From JACMLD01 sp039916305 (GTDB lineage: Bacteria > Bacteroidota > Bacteroidia > Chitinophagales > Chitinophagaceae), in the NCBI GenBank assembly GCA_039916305.1, contig JBDSLR010000038.1, positions 62,001 through 126,000 on the forward strand: 64,000 nucleotides of DNA, in the 5' to 3' direction. A program made the position numbers and the translations under genes. A model generated the notes under the pieces. The model made no database searches, was not told where the DNA came from, and saw nothing but the letters and a program-made list of their open reading frames with translations. Positions 1 through 9,702 of this stretch are shown in pieces (position 1 is the stretch's first letter; the number at the start of each line of letters is the position of its first letter).

Positions 1-2093
1 TTGAAGACGTTTTCTATTTTTTATGGACTGAAGGGAAACTGCCGGCCAATATTGACCCCTTGCAAACCAACAGTAAAGACCCCATAGAGCGCCAGACACT
101 GGCACAATTGCTGAATAAAGGGCTTGATAAACCTGCCGGTTATGTACTTCCATTGAAATGGAATTTTGACAATGATAAATGGCAGAGCAATAAATGGGTG
201 TTTAAACGGGAACACCTGTTCCTGGTGCCCGGTAATTCTCCCATCGGTTTACGGTTACCGTTAGATTCACTGGCTGCCGTTGCCAAATCAGACGAACCAC
301 AAAAGATAGAGCGCAGCCTGTTTGATGAATTGCCTGTTCTTGAACATTACGACGAAACCATTACCAGCCGCTACGGCCTCGTAACACAGCATCCCGCAAA
401 ATCAAAAACGGTAGCAAAAGAAGAAGCCGTTGCAGCAGATAAAATTACCAAACCGGAAAAACAGCAGCCAGCAGAAGAAAAAGAAGCAAAACCACGGTAC
501 GATATACCGGTAATTAAAACTGCGTTGTGTGTAGAGGCAAGGGACGGAATTGTATATATTTTTCTGCCTCCTATGGATTACCTGGAGCATTATCTTGACA
601 TGGTGGCATCTATAGAAGCAACGGCTGAAAAGCTGAAACTTCCCGTGCGCATTGAAGGGTATGAGCCCCCGCGTGATTATCGCATGGAAAGACTGGTGGT
701 GTCACCTGACCCGGGTGTAATCGAAGTAAACATTCATCCGTCAACAACATGGAAAGAACTGGTGCATAATATTGATACGCTGTACGATCAGGCATTTTTA
801 TCGCGCCTGGGCACAGAGAAATTTATGCTCGATGGAAGGCATACCGGCACCGGGGGAGGCAACCACATCACCATTGGTGGCGCTTCGCCGTCAGATAGTC
901 CATTGCTGCGCCGTCCCGATGTATTGCGCAGCCTTGTTACTTACTGGCAGCACCATCCCGGTCTTTCGTATTTATTTTCCAGCGCATTTATAGGCCCTAC
1001 CAGCCAGGCCCCGCGCATTGATGAAGGGCGCGATGAGAAATTGTATGAGATGGAGATTGCGTTCGACCAGGTACCCGAAAATGGTTTCGTGCCTTTCTGG
1101 ATTGTAGACCGCATCTTCAGGCACCTGCTGACTGATATAACGGGCAACACCCACCGCTCGGAATTTTGTATTGATAAAATGTATTCACCTGATAGTTCGT
1201 CGGGCCGACTGGGCATCCTGGAATTCCGTGCATTTGATATGCCGCCCCACAAACAGATGAGCCTTGTACAAATGGTGTTGATACGTGGGCTGATAGCCAA
1301 ATTCTGGAAAAAACCATATAAACATAAGCTGGTAAGATGGGGTACTGAGCTGCACGACAAGTTTATGCTGCCGCATTATGTTCACCAGGATCTTACAGAT
1401 GTAGTGAGTGATTTGAATGAAGCGGGTTACGCGTTTAACATGAGCTGGTTTGATCCTTTTTTCGAATTCCGTTTTCCGCATTATGGCACGGTAAAACTAC
1501 AGGGCATAGAAATGGAAATACGCATGGGTATTGAGCCCTGGCATGTGCTGGGGGAAGAGATGTCCAGTACCGGTACCGCCCGTTTTGTGGATTCTTCGCT
1601 GGAGCGGGTACAGGTAAAATTAAAAGGCATGAATGGTACCCGTTATGTGTTGATGTGCAATGGCAGCCGTGTGCCCTTAAGGGAAACAAATATCAAAGAA
1701 GAATATGTTTGTGGTATCCGTTACCGGGCCTGGCAGCCGCCTTCTGCCCTGCACCCAACTATTGGGGTAGACACACCTCTTACATTTGATATTATTGATA
1801 CCTGGAACAGCCGTTCCATTGGCGGTTGCACGTATTACGTAGCGCATCCGGGCGGCAGGCATTACGACACTTTTCCTATTAACAGTTATGAAGCAGAATC
1901 CAGGCGCTTTAATCGTTTCGGCACCACTTCCCATACGCAGGATGTGTTGCGCCCGGAGCCGCTGGGAAATACAGCCCGGCATTATATAACGCAAAACAGG
2001 GCGCCTTTCCTGGCAGACGCGCCGCCAATAGAAACCAATGTGGCTTATCCATACACGTTAGACCTTCGGCAGTACTGGAAGCGGAGTAAATAA
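1..2093 (+). CDS. DUF2126 / transglutaminase-like large protein, C-terminal part (5' end outside window)
   Basis: The frame is already open at base 3, so the TTG at base 60 is an internal leucine and the gene begins upstream of the window; 696 residues are visible. The family is normally about 1,100 residues, with an N-terminal transglutaminase region (missing here) and a C-terminal DUF2126 region, which is what remains. Visible landmarks are the glycine-rich RHTGTGGGNHITIGG, RRPDVLRSLVTYWQHHP, THRSEFCIDKMYSPDS and LGILEFRAFDMPPH. A Lys/Glu-rich low-complexity linker (about residues 125-150 of the visible part) precedes the core. Such genes typically occur with circularly permuted ATP-grasp, alpha-E and transglutaminase genes, and those partners lie at 5961-9425 on the other strand. 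The locus is predicted in the literature to make or modify a peptide; the product is unknown. Confidence 0.9.
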   Translation, partial: EDVFYFLWTEGKLPANIDPLQTNSKDPIERQTLAQLLNKGLDKPAGYVLPLKWNFDNDKWQSNKWVFKREHLFLVPGNSPIGLRLPLDSLAAVAKSDEPQKIERSLFDELPVLEHYDETITSRYGLVTQHPAKSKTVAKEEAVAADKITKPEKQQPAEEKEAKPRYDIPVIKTALCVEARDGIVYIFLPPMDYLEHYLDMVASIEATAEKLKLPVRIEGYEPPRDYRMERLVVSPDPGVIEVNIHPSTTWKELVHNIDTLYDQAFLSRLGTEKFMLDGRHTGTGGGNHITIGGASPSDSPLLRRPDVLRSLVTYWQHHPGLSYLFSSAFIGPTSQAPRIDEGRDEKLYEMEIAFDQVPENGFVPFWIVDRIFRHLLTDITGNTHRSEFCIDKMYSPDSSSGRLGILEFRAFDMPPHKQMSLVQMVLIRGLIAKFWKKPYKHKLVRWGTELHDKFMLPHYVHQDLTDVVSDLNEAGYAFNMSWFDPFFEFRFPHYGTVKLQGIEMEIRMGIEPWHVLGEEMSSTGTARFVDSSLERVQVKLKGMNGTRYVLMCNGSRVPLRETNIKEEYVCGIRYRAWQPPSALHPTIGVDTPLTFDIIDTWNSRSIGGCTYYVAHPGGRHYDTFPINSYEAESRRFNRFGTTSHTQDVLRPEPLGNTARHYITQNRAPFLADAPPIETNVAYPYTLDLRQYWKRSK

Positions 2094-2695
2094 AGCAGCC
2101 GGCAGGTAAACTGTTAATGTATTATTTTTCCTCTCCAGTTCAAGATTATGATTGGAATGGTGATGGGTAATGAATAGTATATTAATGCGGCAAGGCTCAC
2201 GGCAGCATCGCGCAGTTTAAAACTAACAGCATAGCCGGTAGTGATAACCAGGTGTATTTTTTTAAATACAAAAGTTTAGCAAAGGGTGTCTGTTTATATA
2301 TGAGCGAATAAGCGGGCCTCCCTGGGCGCGCAGCAACACCAACGGTCAGCATCTGCCCTGAGTGCAACTTTTTTGTTCGCGCCAGCAGATAATGAAAGTG
2401 CCATATCCTCTGGCAAAAGGTATGATGTGCGAATGAAATCCCTTCGGTTAACAGCCATGATTCATACGTTTATGAAATGAAACTATTACAGCCAGAATAA
2501 AGGTTGAAATTATATAGTCAGGTTATCGATCAACGATTTTTGCATTTGGCCTGCCTGTAGGCTGGAACATCTCCTGGTTTTTTGATTGTATGTTTCTCTT
2601 GTTTATTTCAGTTCTATGAATAGTGAATAGGGTCATGCAGTTTTTTACAGTATTATATTATTGATTAGCTTCATCGTCAGAAAACGAATGCCTTA
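2094..2695. other. Intergenic stretch, 602 bp, no convincing gene
   Basis: No open frame with a start codon and protein-like composition was found on either strand. On the minus strand a frame of about 53 codons (roughly 2125-2283) encodes a hydrophobic, membrane-like stretch ending in NWRGKIIH, but it has no start codon and is cut off upstream by a stop, so it may be a remnant. There is no clear hairpin terminator after the preceding gene. Confidence 0.5.
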
Positions 2696-3694
2696 ATGGA
2701 TAAAAGATCCCTTTATTTTTTATTTGCATTGCCTGTACTAATGATTGGTGCGGCAGCTTTGACAAAATTTCCGCAGGCGGATATTAATAATGGTCTTGTA
2801 CATGCGCGTATTTACCTCCCCGATGCTACCAGGGGATATTACCGGGGAACTCGTTTTGACTGGTCTGCGGTAATGCCCGATCTTGAATGGAATGGACACC
2901 GCTATTGCGCTGAGTGGTTCAATGATTATAGTCCTGTTAAGAATGACGCTATCATGGGGCCTGTGGAATCGTTTTCTCCGCTGGGATTTGCAGCTGCAAA
3001 GCCGGGCGGATCATTTGTCCAGGTGGGTGTGGGTAAACTTGCAAAAATGCAGGAGGCAGTATACAATCCTTTTAGTTACTACCCCGTTATTGATTACGGC
3101 ACATGGACAATAAAAAAACAGAAAGCCAGTATAACCTTTATGCATATCCTGCAGGATTCAGCATATGGCTATGAATATGAGAAAACGGTCGCCCTGGTAA
3201 AAGATAAACCTGCCATGCTGTTAATACATACATTAAAAAATACCGGGCAGCAAAAAATTGAAACAGATGTGTACAACCATAATCTTTTTGTGATGGATGA
3301 GCAGGCAACCGGCCCTGGCTATACGGTTGGTTTACCTTTTATGATAACTGCAAGCGCAGAAGGACAAAGAGGATTTGGTGACAATGGTATAACCGCCATT
3401 AGTGATAGCCTGCTGGTATTTAACCGGCGACTGATTAAAGGAGAATCTGCTTATGCTGTATTAAGCGGGTATAGCAGTAATGCCAAAGACTATGATATTA
3501 AAATAGAAAATCATACCACGGGCGCTGCGGTAAAAATAACTTGTGACCAGCCGCTTTCAAAACTGGTTTTCTGGGCATCTGCCAGGATTTTTTCTCCGGA
3601 GCCCTATATCAAACTAAATATTTTACCCGGCGAAACCTTTAGCTGGACCATTTCTTATACATTCTATAATTGTACGGTGCTAAAAGAGGATTGA
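2696..3694 (+). CDS. Exported galactose-mutarotase-like protein
   Basis: A 332-residue protein with an N-terminal hydrophobic segment (about residues 5-22) that looks like a signal peptide or anchor. The body resembles uncharacterised galactose mutarotase-like (aldose-1-epimerase fold) proteins: TRGYYRGTRFDW near residue 44, an EWFNDY segment, DAIMGPVESF near residue 87, VYNHNLFVMD near residue 197, and a C-terminal beta-rich part. The fold binds sugars, but no epimerase activity can be assumed. It sits between the DUF2126 gene and the CarboxypepD_reg-like gene, all on the plus strand, with a 602-bp gap before it. The ATG at 2696 is the first in frame that keeps the hydrophobic N-terminus; no strong ribosome binding site is seen. 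Confidence 0.7.
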   Translation: MDKRSLYFLFALPVLMIGAAALTKFPQADINNGLVHARIYLPDATRGYYRGTRFDWSAVMPDLEWNGHRYCAEWFNDYSPVKNDAIMGPVESFSPLGFAAAKPGGSFVQVGVGKLAKMQEAVYNPFSYYPVIDYGTWTIKKQKASITFMHILQDSAYGYEYEKTVALVKDKPAMLLIHTLKNTGQQKIETDVYNHNLFVMDEQATGPGYTVGLPFMITASAEGQRGFGDNGITAISDSLLVFNRRLIKGESAYAVLSGYSSNAKDYDIKIENHTTGAAVKITCDQPLSKLVFWASARIFSPEPYIKLNILPGETFSWTISYTFYNCTVLKED

Positions 3695-3806
3695 AATTTG
3701 ATATAAATATTCCGTAAAATAATATTCAACTATTTCTTTTTAACAAAATCTTTTGCCTGTTAATTCAATACACAGGCTGTGGGATGTTTAATTTGGCAGA
3801 TCTCTT

Positions 3807-4532
3807 ATGCGTGGTATTTTTTTAGTTTTCAGTGTAGCTTTTATTATTCCTGGTGCGGGGGCACAGCAATTGCTAAAGGGTAAAATCTATGATAGGAAAA
3901 CAGATTCCGTCCTTGCTTCCACCACTGTTTATAACAGCAGCACAAAATTATATGTGTTATCGGCCAGGGAGGGTGATTATGCCATCGTGGCAAAGGAAGG
4001 GGATAAAGTTATTTTTACTTCTGTAGGTTATTTGCCGGACACCGTGAAGGTGCTCAATTACATGCTTGACGCCGGCTATGATATTACCATGACGCTTAAG
4101 AACAATATGCTCAAAAATGTTACCGTTAGGGGCTCCAGCTACCAGGCAGACTCATTAAACAGGCGTGAGGGCTACAGTGAATTTTATAACCGGCCTAAAA
4201 ATGAATTGCTGTCTAAAACCGGTCCGCAAAACGGGGTAGGGTTGTCATTCAGTCCCATTAGTTTTTTCTCTAAAAAATCTAAAGAAAAGAAGATGAACAA
4301 AAACCTGCAGTACCAGGAGGAGCAGGATTTTGTTGATTATGCATTTAGCCGGCGCTATGTTGGCAACCTGACCAACCTGCATGGTGATTCGTTGCTGCAA
4401 TTTATGCTGCGTTACCGGCCTTCTTATTTATTTTGCAGGAATGCCAGCAGCGAAGATATGTTGCAGTATATAAATGAAAAATTGATGTTGTATTTAAAGC
4501 ATGAAGACATGCCACTAAGACCAAAAAATTAA
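3807..4532 (+). CDS. Secreted CarboxypepD_reg-like domain protein
   Basis: A 241-residue protein with a Sec signal peptide (about residues 1-20, ending GAGAQ). A carboxypeptidase-regulatory-like beta-sandwich follows: LLKGKIYDRKTDSVLASTTV, then VIFTSVGYLPDTVKV and the MTLKNNM strand typical of these domains in Bacteroidota. The C-terminal half (about 110-241) is polar, Lys-rich around SKKSKEKKMNKN, and has no domain I recognise. The length is far too short for a TonB-dependent receptor, so it is a stand-alone envelope protein of unknown role. It converges on the Ppx-like gene at 4654. Confidence 0.75.
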   Translation: MRGIFLVFSVAFIIPGAGAQQLLKGKIYDRKTDSVLASTTVYNSSTKLYVLSAREGDYAIVAKEGDKVIFTSVGYLPDTVKVLNYMLDAGYDITMTLKNNMLKNVTVRGSSYQADSLNRREGYSEFYNRPKNELLSKTGPQNGVGLSFSPISFFSKKSKEKKMNKNLQYQEEQDFVDYAFSRRYVGNLTNLHGDSLLQFMLRYRPSYLFCRNASSEDMLQYINEKLMLYLKHEDMPLRPKN

Positions 4533-4653
4533 GAATCTTTACCAGTACAATTAATATCAGTATCCTGTTAATCCCGGATCGCTTTCCTGTAGTTCTCTCA
4601 CCACTTCAAAAAACTCCCGCAACCCTGTGATAAACCCGATTTTTTACCCGGTC

Positions 4654-5811
4654 TTAATTACTGATGCTGATTTCTTCATCTACATAAGCAGATACCCAAC
4701 CTACCTGGCCATTCTTAACAAGAACAAATTCTTTCTTTTCATTCACCGATTCAAATTGGCGCATTATTTTGAGCAGTAAGCGACTGCCTGCCATCAGCGA
4801 GCGCTGATCAAATACCTGGTGAACCCTTTTAATTTCTTTTGCCGCGGCATCCAGGTCCGTGTTCCTGTCTTTAATGTTTTTAACGAGGTAGAAATCGGAA
4901 AAAGAAGAGTAATCAAGGTAGATTTTTTCACAGAAAGCTTCAACTTCAGCATATGTAACAGGCACGCTTGTACGCTCAGTCATTTCGGGGTGTAGCAGCG
5001 TAGCTACAGACCATGCAATGCCGCCGCTGAAAGCAATGATATCACTTTTGGGATAAGAGCCGCTTTCATTCACTGCATATATTATACCCGTGTTTTCTGC
5101 TTCTGTGGCGGTTTTACCCAGTTGCTTATAAAATGCAATCAGGCTTTTGTCTTCACCGCATTTTTTGTCTGTGGCATTGGCTGTACTTTTTGTACCCCAG
5201 TTTACCTGGAAGAGCTTAAATTCTTTTGTATTGCCGTTAGGAAAATAGCCGCCTTTTGTATTACCGCTGCCAATATCAATCAGGAAGGTATTGTATCGCT
5301 CCGCATTGGACACGATACCAAGATGAGACAGGCGGGCTTCATCTGTTACATCTACTATTTCTACCTGGCGTTTGGGTTCGTTTGTACGAAGTTTAAATGA
5401 GTCAACCAGCCGGACTATCCAGTCCGTCTTATTCTCTTTTTCGGCCTGCATTTTTACTCCACTGCTTACCACCGTAAAAATTCTTTTAGCAGCTATTTTA
5501 TAATCATTAACCGCCAGGTTGTACAAGCCGTATAGACCATTGAGGGTGGCCTGAAAATTAGGGTTCATGAAAGAAATGAAATCCGTATTAATGGATGTGT
5601 CTTTTAAAATAGCAAATGCGCCATTTGTCTTTGCATCTTTTCCGAGTTCAAGTATACTCATTTTTACACCCTTGGCACCTACTTCAATGCCTGCGTAAAC
5701 ATAAGAGTTATTGTATTTTAATTTTACCTGTGTTTGTGCAATTATTAAACAAACGTTGATTAACAGGAGGCTGCTGAGCAGCAGGCGGCGGCTTAACGGG
5801 GTGTATTTCAT
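4654..5811 (-). CDS. Exported Ppx/GppA-like (ASKHA-fold) protein
   Basis: A 385-residue protein with an N-terminal signal peptide (residues 1-26, with RR at 8-9 and a leucine-rich core ending IIAQ). The mature part carries motifs in the order of the exopolyphosphatase/GppA family: AGIEVGAKGVKMSILEL (phosphate 1), FTVVSSGVKM, VEIVDVTDEARLSHLGIV (compare the family's ISGEEEA-x4-GV), FLIDIGSGNTKGGYF (phosphate 2) and IIAFSGGIAWSVATLL. Ppx and GppA are cytosolic enzymes of polyphosphate and pppGpp turnover; the export signal makes a periplasmic phosphohydrolase more likely here, and the substrate is unknown. The gene lies 149 bp downstream of the transglutaminase gene on the same strand and might be co-transcribed with it. 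Confidence 0.65.
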   Translation of the reverse strand: MKYTPLSRRLLLSSLLLINVCLIIAQTQVKLKYNNSYVYAGIEVGAKGVKMSILELGKDAKTNGAFAILKDTSINTDFISFMNPNFQATLNGLYGLYNLAVNDYKIAAKRIFTVVSSGVKMQAEKENKTDWIVRLVDSFKLRTNEPKRQVEIVDVTDEARLSHLGIVSNAERYNTFLIDIGSGNTKGGYFPNGNTKEFKLFQVNWGTKSTANATDKKCGEDKSLIAFYKQLGKTATEAENTGIIYAVNESGSYPKSDIIAFSGGIAWSVATLLHPEMTERTSVPVTYAEVEAFCEKIYLDYSSFSDFYLVKNIKDRNTDLDAAAKEIKRVHQVFDQRSLMAGSRLLLKIMRQFESVNEKKEFVLVKNGQVGWVSAYVDEEISISN

Positions 5812-5960
5812 GGCAGGCTATTGTTTGAATTAAGGATAACTAAACGCAGGACAAAATGGATTACTCTCTTGTGCGGGAGTATAAATGCGTTTTTTTAAGG
5901 ATATGTAAATGTTTGAGCGGATTACAAAAGTAGATAAATATTAACAGCTTGCACAAGTTC

Positions 5961-6839
5961 TTATATCAATCTTTTAACATCCACCGATACCGACAGCAGG
6001 TGCGGGCCACTATTGATAATAACCCCTTTTAAGGGTGCTATATCAGCATAATCCCTGCCCCAGCAGGCGGTTATGTGCTGGGGGCCGGGCAACTGGTTAT
6101 TAGTGGGATCAAAATCTACCCAGCCCATATAGGGTATGTAAACTGAAAACCATGCATGAGAGGCATCAGCCCCAGCCAGTTTTTCCTTACCAGGTGGCGC
6201 CATTGTTTCAAGGTAGCCACTTATATAACGGGCGGGTAAACCAACGGATCGTACGCAGGCAATGGCCAGATGAGCAAAATCCTGGCAAACCCCTTTGCGG
6301 GCTTTCATGACCTCAGAAATGGGCGTGGATACGGTGGTAAAACCGGGTGTAAATTCAAAATCCTGGTAAATGCGCTGCATCAGGTGGTAGCTGGCTTCGT
6401 ACATGGGCCTTCCCGGTGTATATGACTGCAATGCATAAGCGCTTATTTCGGACGTTGCAGTAGTAAAAATGGTTTCCGGTATATACTGGTGTACATCCAG
6501 CCAGGCGGCGGTTGATTGTTTGGCCAGTTCTTTTACATCCTGCCAGGGTACATCAGTGTATAAATTAATTTCGGGGCTGCCGCTGTTCATTTTCTCTACT
6601 TCAGAAGTCACCGTGACCGTTAATTTTTTATGCTCCTGCTGTATGGCAAAATACATGACGCGGTTGCCAAAAAAATCTTCAAACTCATCTATTACACCGG
6701 GCTGGGGTGTAATGCTGACGGCTGATTTTTTACACAGTTGTTTGTCAAACGAACGCGGGATTAGCCTGGCAATATTATGGCAGATGCTTACCGGCTCATT
6801 GTATATGTAATTGGTGGTATGTGTAATTTTATAAAGCAA
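5961..6839 (-). CDS. Transglutaminase-like cysteine protease-fold protein
   Basis: A 292-residue protein with an N-terminal Bact_transglu_N beta-domain (about 1-85, starting MLYKITHTTNYIYNEPV) and a transglutaminase core. The catalytic triad is visible as Cys185 in RKGVCQDFAHL, His228 in DASHAWF and Asp244 in VDFDPTNN. It has no signal peptide, so it is probably cytosolic. The start lies 15 bp after the stop of the ATP-grasp/alpha-E gene, so the two form an operon. In related loci these proteins are predicted to cleave or form isopeptide or amide bonds in a peptide made by the ATP-grasp partner. Length and motifs match the family; the substrate is unknown. Confidence 0.92.
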   Translation of the reverse strand: MLYKITHTTNYIYNEPVSICHNIARLIPRSFDKQLCKKSAVSITPQPGVIDEFEDFFGNRVMYFAIQQEHKKLTVTVTSEVEKMNSGSPEINLYTDVPWQDVKELAKQSTAAWLDVHQYIPETIFTTATSEISAYALQSYTPGRPMYEASYHLMQRIYQDFEFTPGFTTVSTPISEVMKARKGVCQDFAHLAIACVRSVGLPARYISGYLETMAPPGKEKLAGADASHAWFSVYIPYMGWVDFDPTNNQLPGPQHITACWGRDYADIAPLKGVIINSGPHLLSVSVDVKRLI

Positions 6840-6854
6840 GGGTAAATACTTTTA

Positions 6855-9425
6855 TCAGACAACAATTCCTGCAATATCCGCAGAAAACAATTGTTTCTGT
6901 GTTTCAGCATGTTTAAAATAAGTTTTGGAAACAGCACCGGGAATAGCCAGCAGCAATTCATTCATTTTTGTTAAAAAAGTGTGCAGGTTTTCATACCGCG
7001 CAGTTTCATTGTCAGGCATGGCCAGTTCATCTTTTTCGGACAACTTCAGCAAAGTATAGGCTTCCAGTATTAACCGTTCATGCTCCGCCAGTGTATGGCC
7101 GGGCTGCGATTGCGGAAGTTGTGACAGATAAGCTTTGAGCCTGTCCAGCTGGTACACAAGCGACCGGGGATTATTAGGATCCAGCAACATCAAATCCAAC
7201 ACCAGCGGCAGCTGTATATGCGCCCTGTATTTGTACCGGTAATTAACCAGGCTTTCATTGCTCACCAATACTGCTTCCTGCAGGTCGTATTCCGTTTGCT
7301 CGTCGTGCTTTTTCACCAGGGTGGCCAGCAGCATGGTAATCAATAAGAGGCTCTGTTCCATTTTACGGCCGGTATCCAGCATTACCCAACCCTGCTCCCG
7401 CGAAATACTTTCACGGTTCAGGCCAATAAAAGCTACCATAGAAGTAATAAGTTTGTCCAGGGCGCTCAGCATGCGGTGATGGCCGGAATAAGCAACACCA
7501 TCCATGCCAGCCCATTCTTCTTCAATGCCCCTTAGTACGCGCCATGTATCGGTAGACCAGTGATCCCTTACTGCATACACGGCCTTTCTAAATACAGCCA
7601 GGTTATAACTGAGACTGCCGGTCCTGTTTTCATTAAATAAAATATCGCGTAATTCTTTCCAGGGGTTTTCAAATTTTTCGTCGTCATTATCTCCTGTAAA
7701 ACCTGGGTACGTGGTGGTAAAATGCGTGAGTGACATCAGCAGGTTTTGCTCAGACTGTGTATCATTGTCGGTCAGGAGGTTATTGCCTTCGGCGATAAAC
7801 TGCATAACGGTACGCAGAAAACGCGCATTGCCCAGTACACGTTCTGTGTAGCGGCCCACCCAAAAAAGATTTTCTGCCGTATGGCTGGGCAGGGCGCCGC
7901 TGTGTGTGGACATATAATTTCTTTCCAGTTCTTTGCGCACGTTCAGGATGCGGCCCGGTTCAGGAGAGATAATCCAGGTGTCTTTGCTGATGCCGCCCTG
8001 CTGGTTAGAGATAACAAAATTGCCAAGGTTTGCAGTGCTGCGCGTTAAGCCGCCGGTCATGGCAATATAACCACCGTTATGGCTCACCAAAAAACTCCTG
8101 AATAATGCATTGCGGGGCTCTACTTTGCCACTGATTAAAGAGGGGGTGGATGAGAAATTTATTTTTTCCTGGCCCACATAAATGCTGGGATGTGCTTTTA
8201 TCTGTTCTTTCAATTCTGTGATTTCTGCAGCAGTCAATGAAATACCGTCTACAGAAGTGCTGCGGGTACTGTCTTTATAAATTTTTTTAATAACCAGTGA
8301 TTTGATATTGTTGAGTACGTACTCCATTGCCGCCGGCTGGCCGCACCACCAGGAAGCGATGGTAGGCATTATCAGTTCTTCACCCAGTAAATGCTTGGCA
8401 ATATTGTTCAAAAAGGGCATCAGGCCCGGATTCTCCAGTACGCTGCTGCCAAGGGGATTGGCAATACTTACATTGCCGCTGCGTAATACATGCAATAAGC
8501 CGGGTACACCCAGTTGTGAGTCTTCCCTCAATTCCAGCGGATCGCAATAGACATCATCCACCCTGCGCAGTATTACATCAACTTTCTCCAGTCCGCTCAG
8601 GGTCTTCAGCCACACAAAATTATCCTTCACCATCAGGTCGTTTCCCTGTACAAGCGTATAACCAAGAAAACTAGCCAGGTAGGAATGTTCAAAATAGGTT
8701 TCATTACTGGGGCCGGGCGTAAGTATTACAATGCGGGGATTGGCATTTTTGCCGGGCGCAATTTCAGTAAGTGCATTTCTCAGTGCGTTGAAGTAAGCAG
8801 ACAGCCTGCGCACTTTCAAGCCGTTAAAAAACTCCGGCAATATACGCGCCATGGCCATCCTGTTTTCCAGCGCGTAGCCGGCACCGGAAGGGGCCTGGGT
8901 ACGGTCGTTTACGATCCATATTTTTCCGTCGGCACTGCGCGCGATATCGGCTGCGTAAAAAATAAGGTTGTGTTTGCCCGGTTGCCGTATGCCGCAGCAT
9001 TGCCGCAGAAACCCAGCGTGGTTGTATACCAGTTCCATGGGCAGCAGACCCAGCTTAATCAGTTCCTGGCTGCCATAAATGTCTTTCAGTATAAGGTCCA
9101 GCAGGCGGGCCCTTTGTATCAATCCCGATTCTATCTTCTGCCATTCTTCTTTTTTAATCAGGAAGGGAATCATATCCAGTTTCCAGGGGCGGTTAAGGCC
9201 GGCAGGGTCATCGTAAATATTATAGGTAACGCCGTTTTCTTTCAGCAGGCGCTGCATATCCTGGCTGCGGTTAATTATCTCATCATTCCCCAATTTACTG
9301 AATGATTGAAAAAAAGTCTGCCAGTTGGGGCGGGGGCTGCCGTCGGCGTCTAATAATTCATCATAAAAATGTTCGTTATTGCTGTAATGTTCAAAAAGAG
9401 CATCCTGTTTGATGTCCGGATCCAT
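6855..9425 (-). CDS. Circularly permuted ATP-grasp (type 2) fused to alpha-E domain
   Basis: An 856-residue fusion. Residues about 75-500 are the circularly permuted ATP-grasp ligase: DPAGLNRPWKLDMIPFLI at 73-90, the nucleotide-site segment DGKIWIVNDRTQAPSGAG at 166-183, and VDVILRRVDDVYCDPLELR at 282-300. Residues about 512-840 are the all-helical alpha-E domain, opening PSHTAENLFWVGRYTERV. In many genomes these are two separate genes; fusion is known in Bacteroidota. ATP-grasp enzymes of this group are predicted to form amide bonds (peptide ligases). It is first in the operon with the transglutaminase gene. The start is the ATG at 9425, with a 277-bp divergent gap to the acetylesterase gene. 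Confidence 0.93.
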   Translation of the reverse strand: MDPDIKQDALFEHYSNNEHFYDELLDADGSPRPNWQTFFQSFSKLGNDEIINRSQDMQRLLKENGVTYNIYDDPAGLNRPWKLDMIPFLIKKEEWQKIESGLIQRARLLDLILKDIYGSQELIKLGLLPMELVYNHAGFLRQCCGIRQPGKHNLIFYAADIARSADGKIWIVNDRTQAPSGAGYALENRMAMARILPEFFNGLKVRRLSAYFNALRNALTEIAPGKNANPRIVILTPGPSNETYFEHSYLASFLGYTLVQGNDLMVKDNFVWLKTLSGLEKVDVILRRVDDVYCDPLELREDSQLGVPGLLHVLRSGNVSIANPLGSSVLENPGLMPFLNNIAKHLLGEELIMPTIASWWCGQPAAMEYVLNNIKSLVIKKIYKDSTRSTSVDGISLTAAEITELKEQIKAHPSIYVGQEKINFSSTPSLISGKVEPRNALFRSFLVSHNGGYIAMTGGLTRSTANLGNFVISNQQGGISKDTWIISPEPGRILNVRKELERNYMSTHSGALPSHTAENLFWVGRYTERVLGNARFLRTVMQFIAEGNNLLTDNDTQSEQNLLMSLTHFTTTYPGFTGDNDDEKFENPWKELRDILFNENRTGSLSYNLAVFRKAVYAVRDHWSTDTWRVLRGIEEEWAGMDGVAYSGHHRMLSALDKLITSMVAFIGLNRESISREQGWVMLDTGRKMEQSLLLITMLLATLVKKHDEQTEYDLQEAVLVSNESLVNYRYKYRAHIQLPLVLDLMLLDPNNPRSLVYQLDRLKAYLSQLPQSQPGHTLAEHERLILEAYTLLKLSEKDELAMPDNETARYENLHTFLTKMNELLLAIPGAVSKTYFKHAETQKQLFSADIAGIVV

Positions 9426-9702
9426 GCAGTTAATTTAGTGCTGTCGAAAGCTGGTTGCAGCACTATAAAATTAGTAAATAAAATGCAGTTGCGGTAACGC
9501 GCTTTCAACATCTAATCAACAGGTTTTTGCAGCAATTGCTGCATGTATATATTGATAAGCATAACTTTACAGGAAGTCCCTGGTGCAAACAAAATCAACA
9601 GGTATAATCAATAACAGCCATATATTGCCGGCTGATTTTTATGCAATGTGGTTTTGTTCTTGCCAGCCAGTCATGTATTTTTAATCAATAAATGCCATTA
9701 GA

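Noticed and set aside
2113..2283. Minus-strand hydrophobic stretch ending NWRGKIIH
   Set aside because: It looked like one 79-residue gene until the base run at 2259-2265 was counted; the frame breaks there and no start remains.
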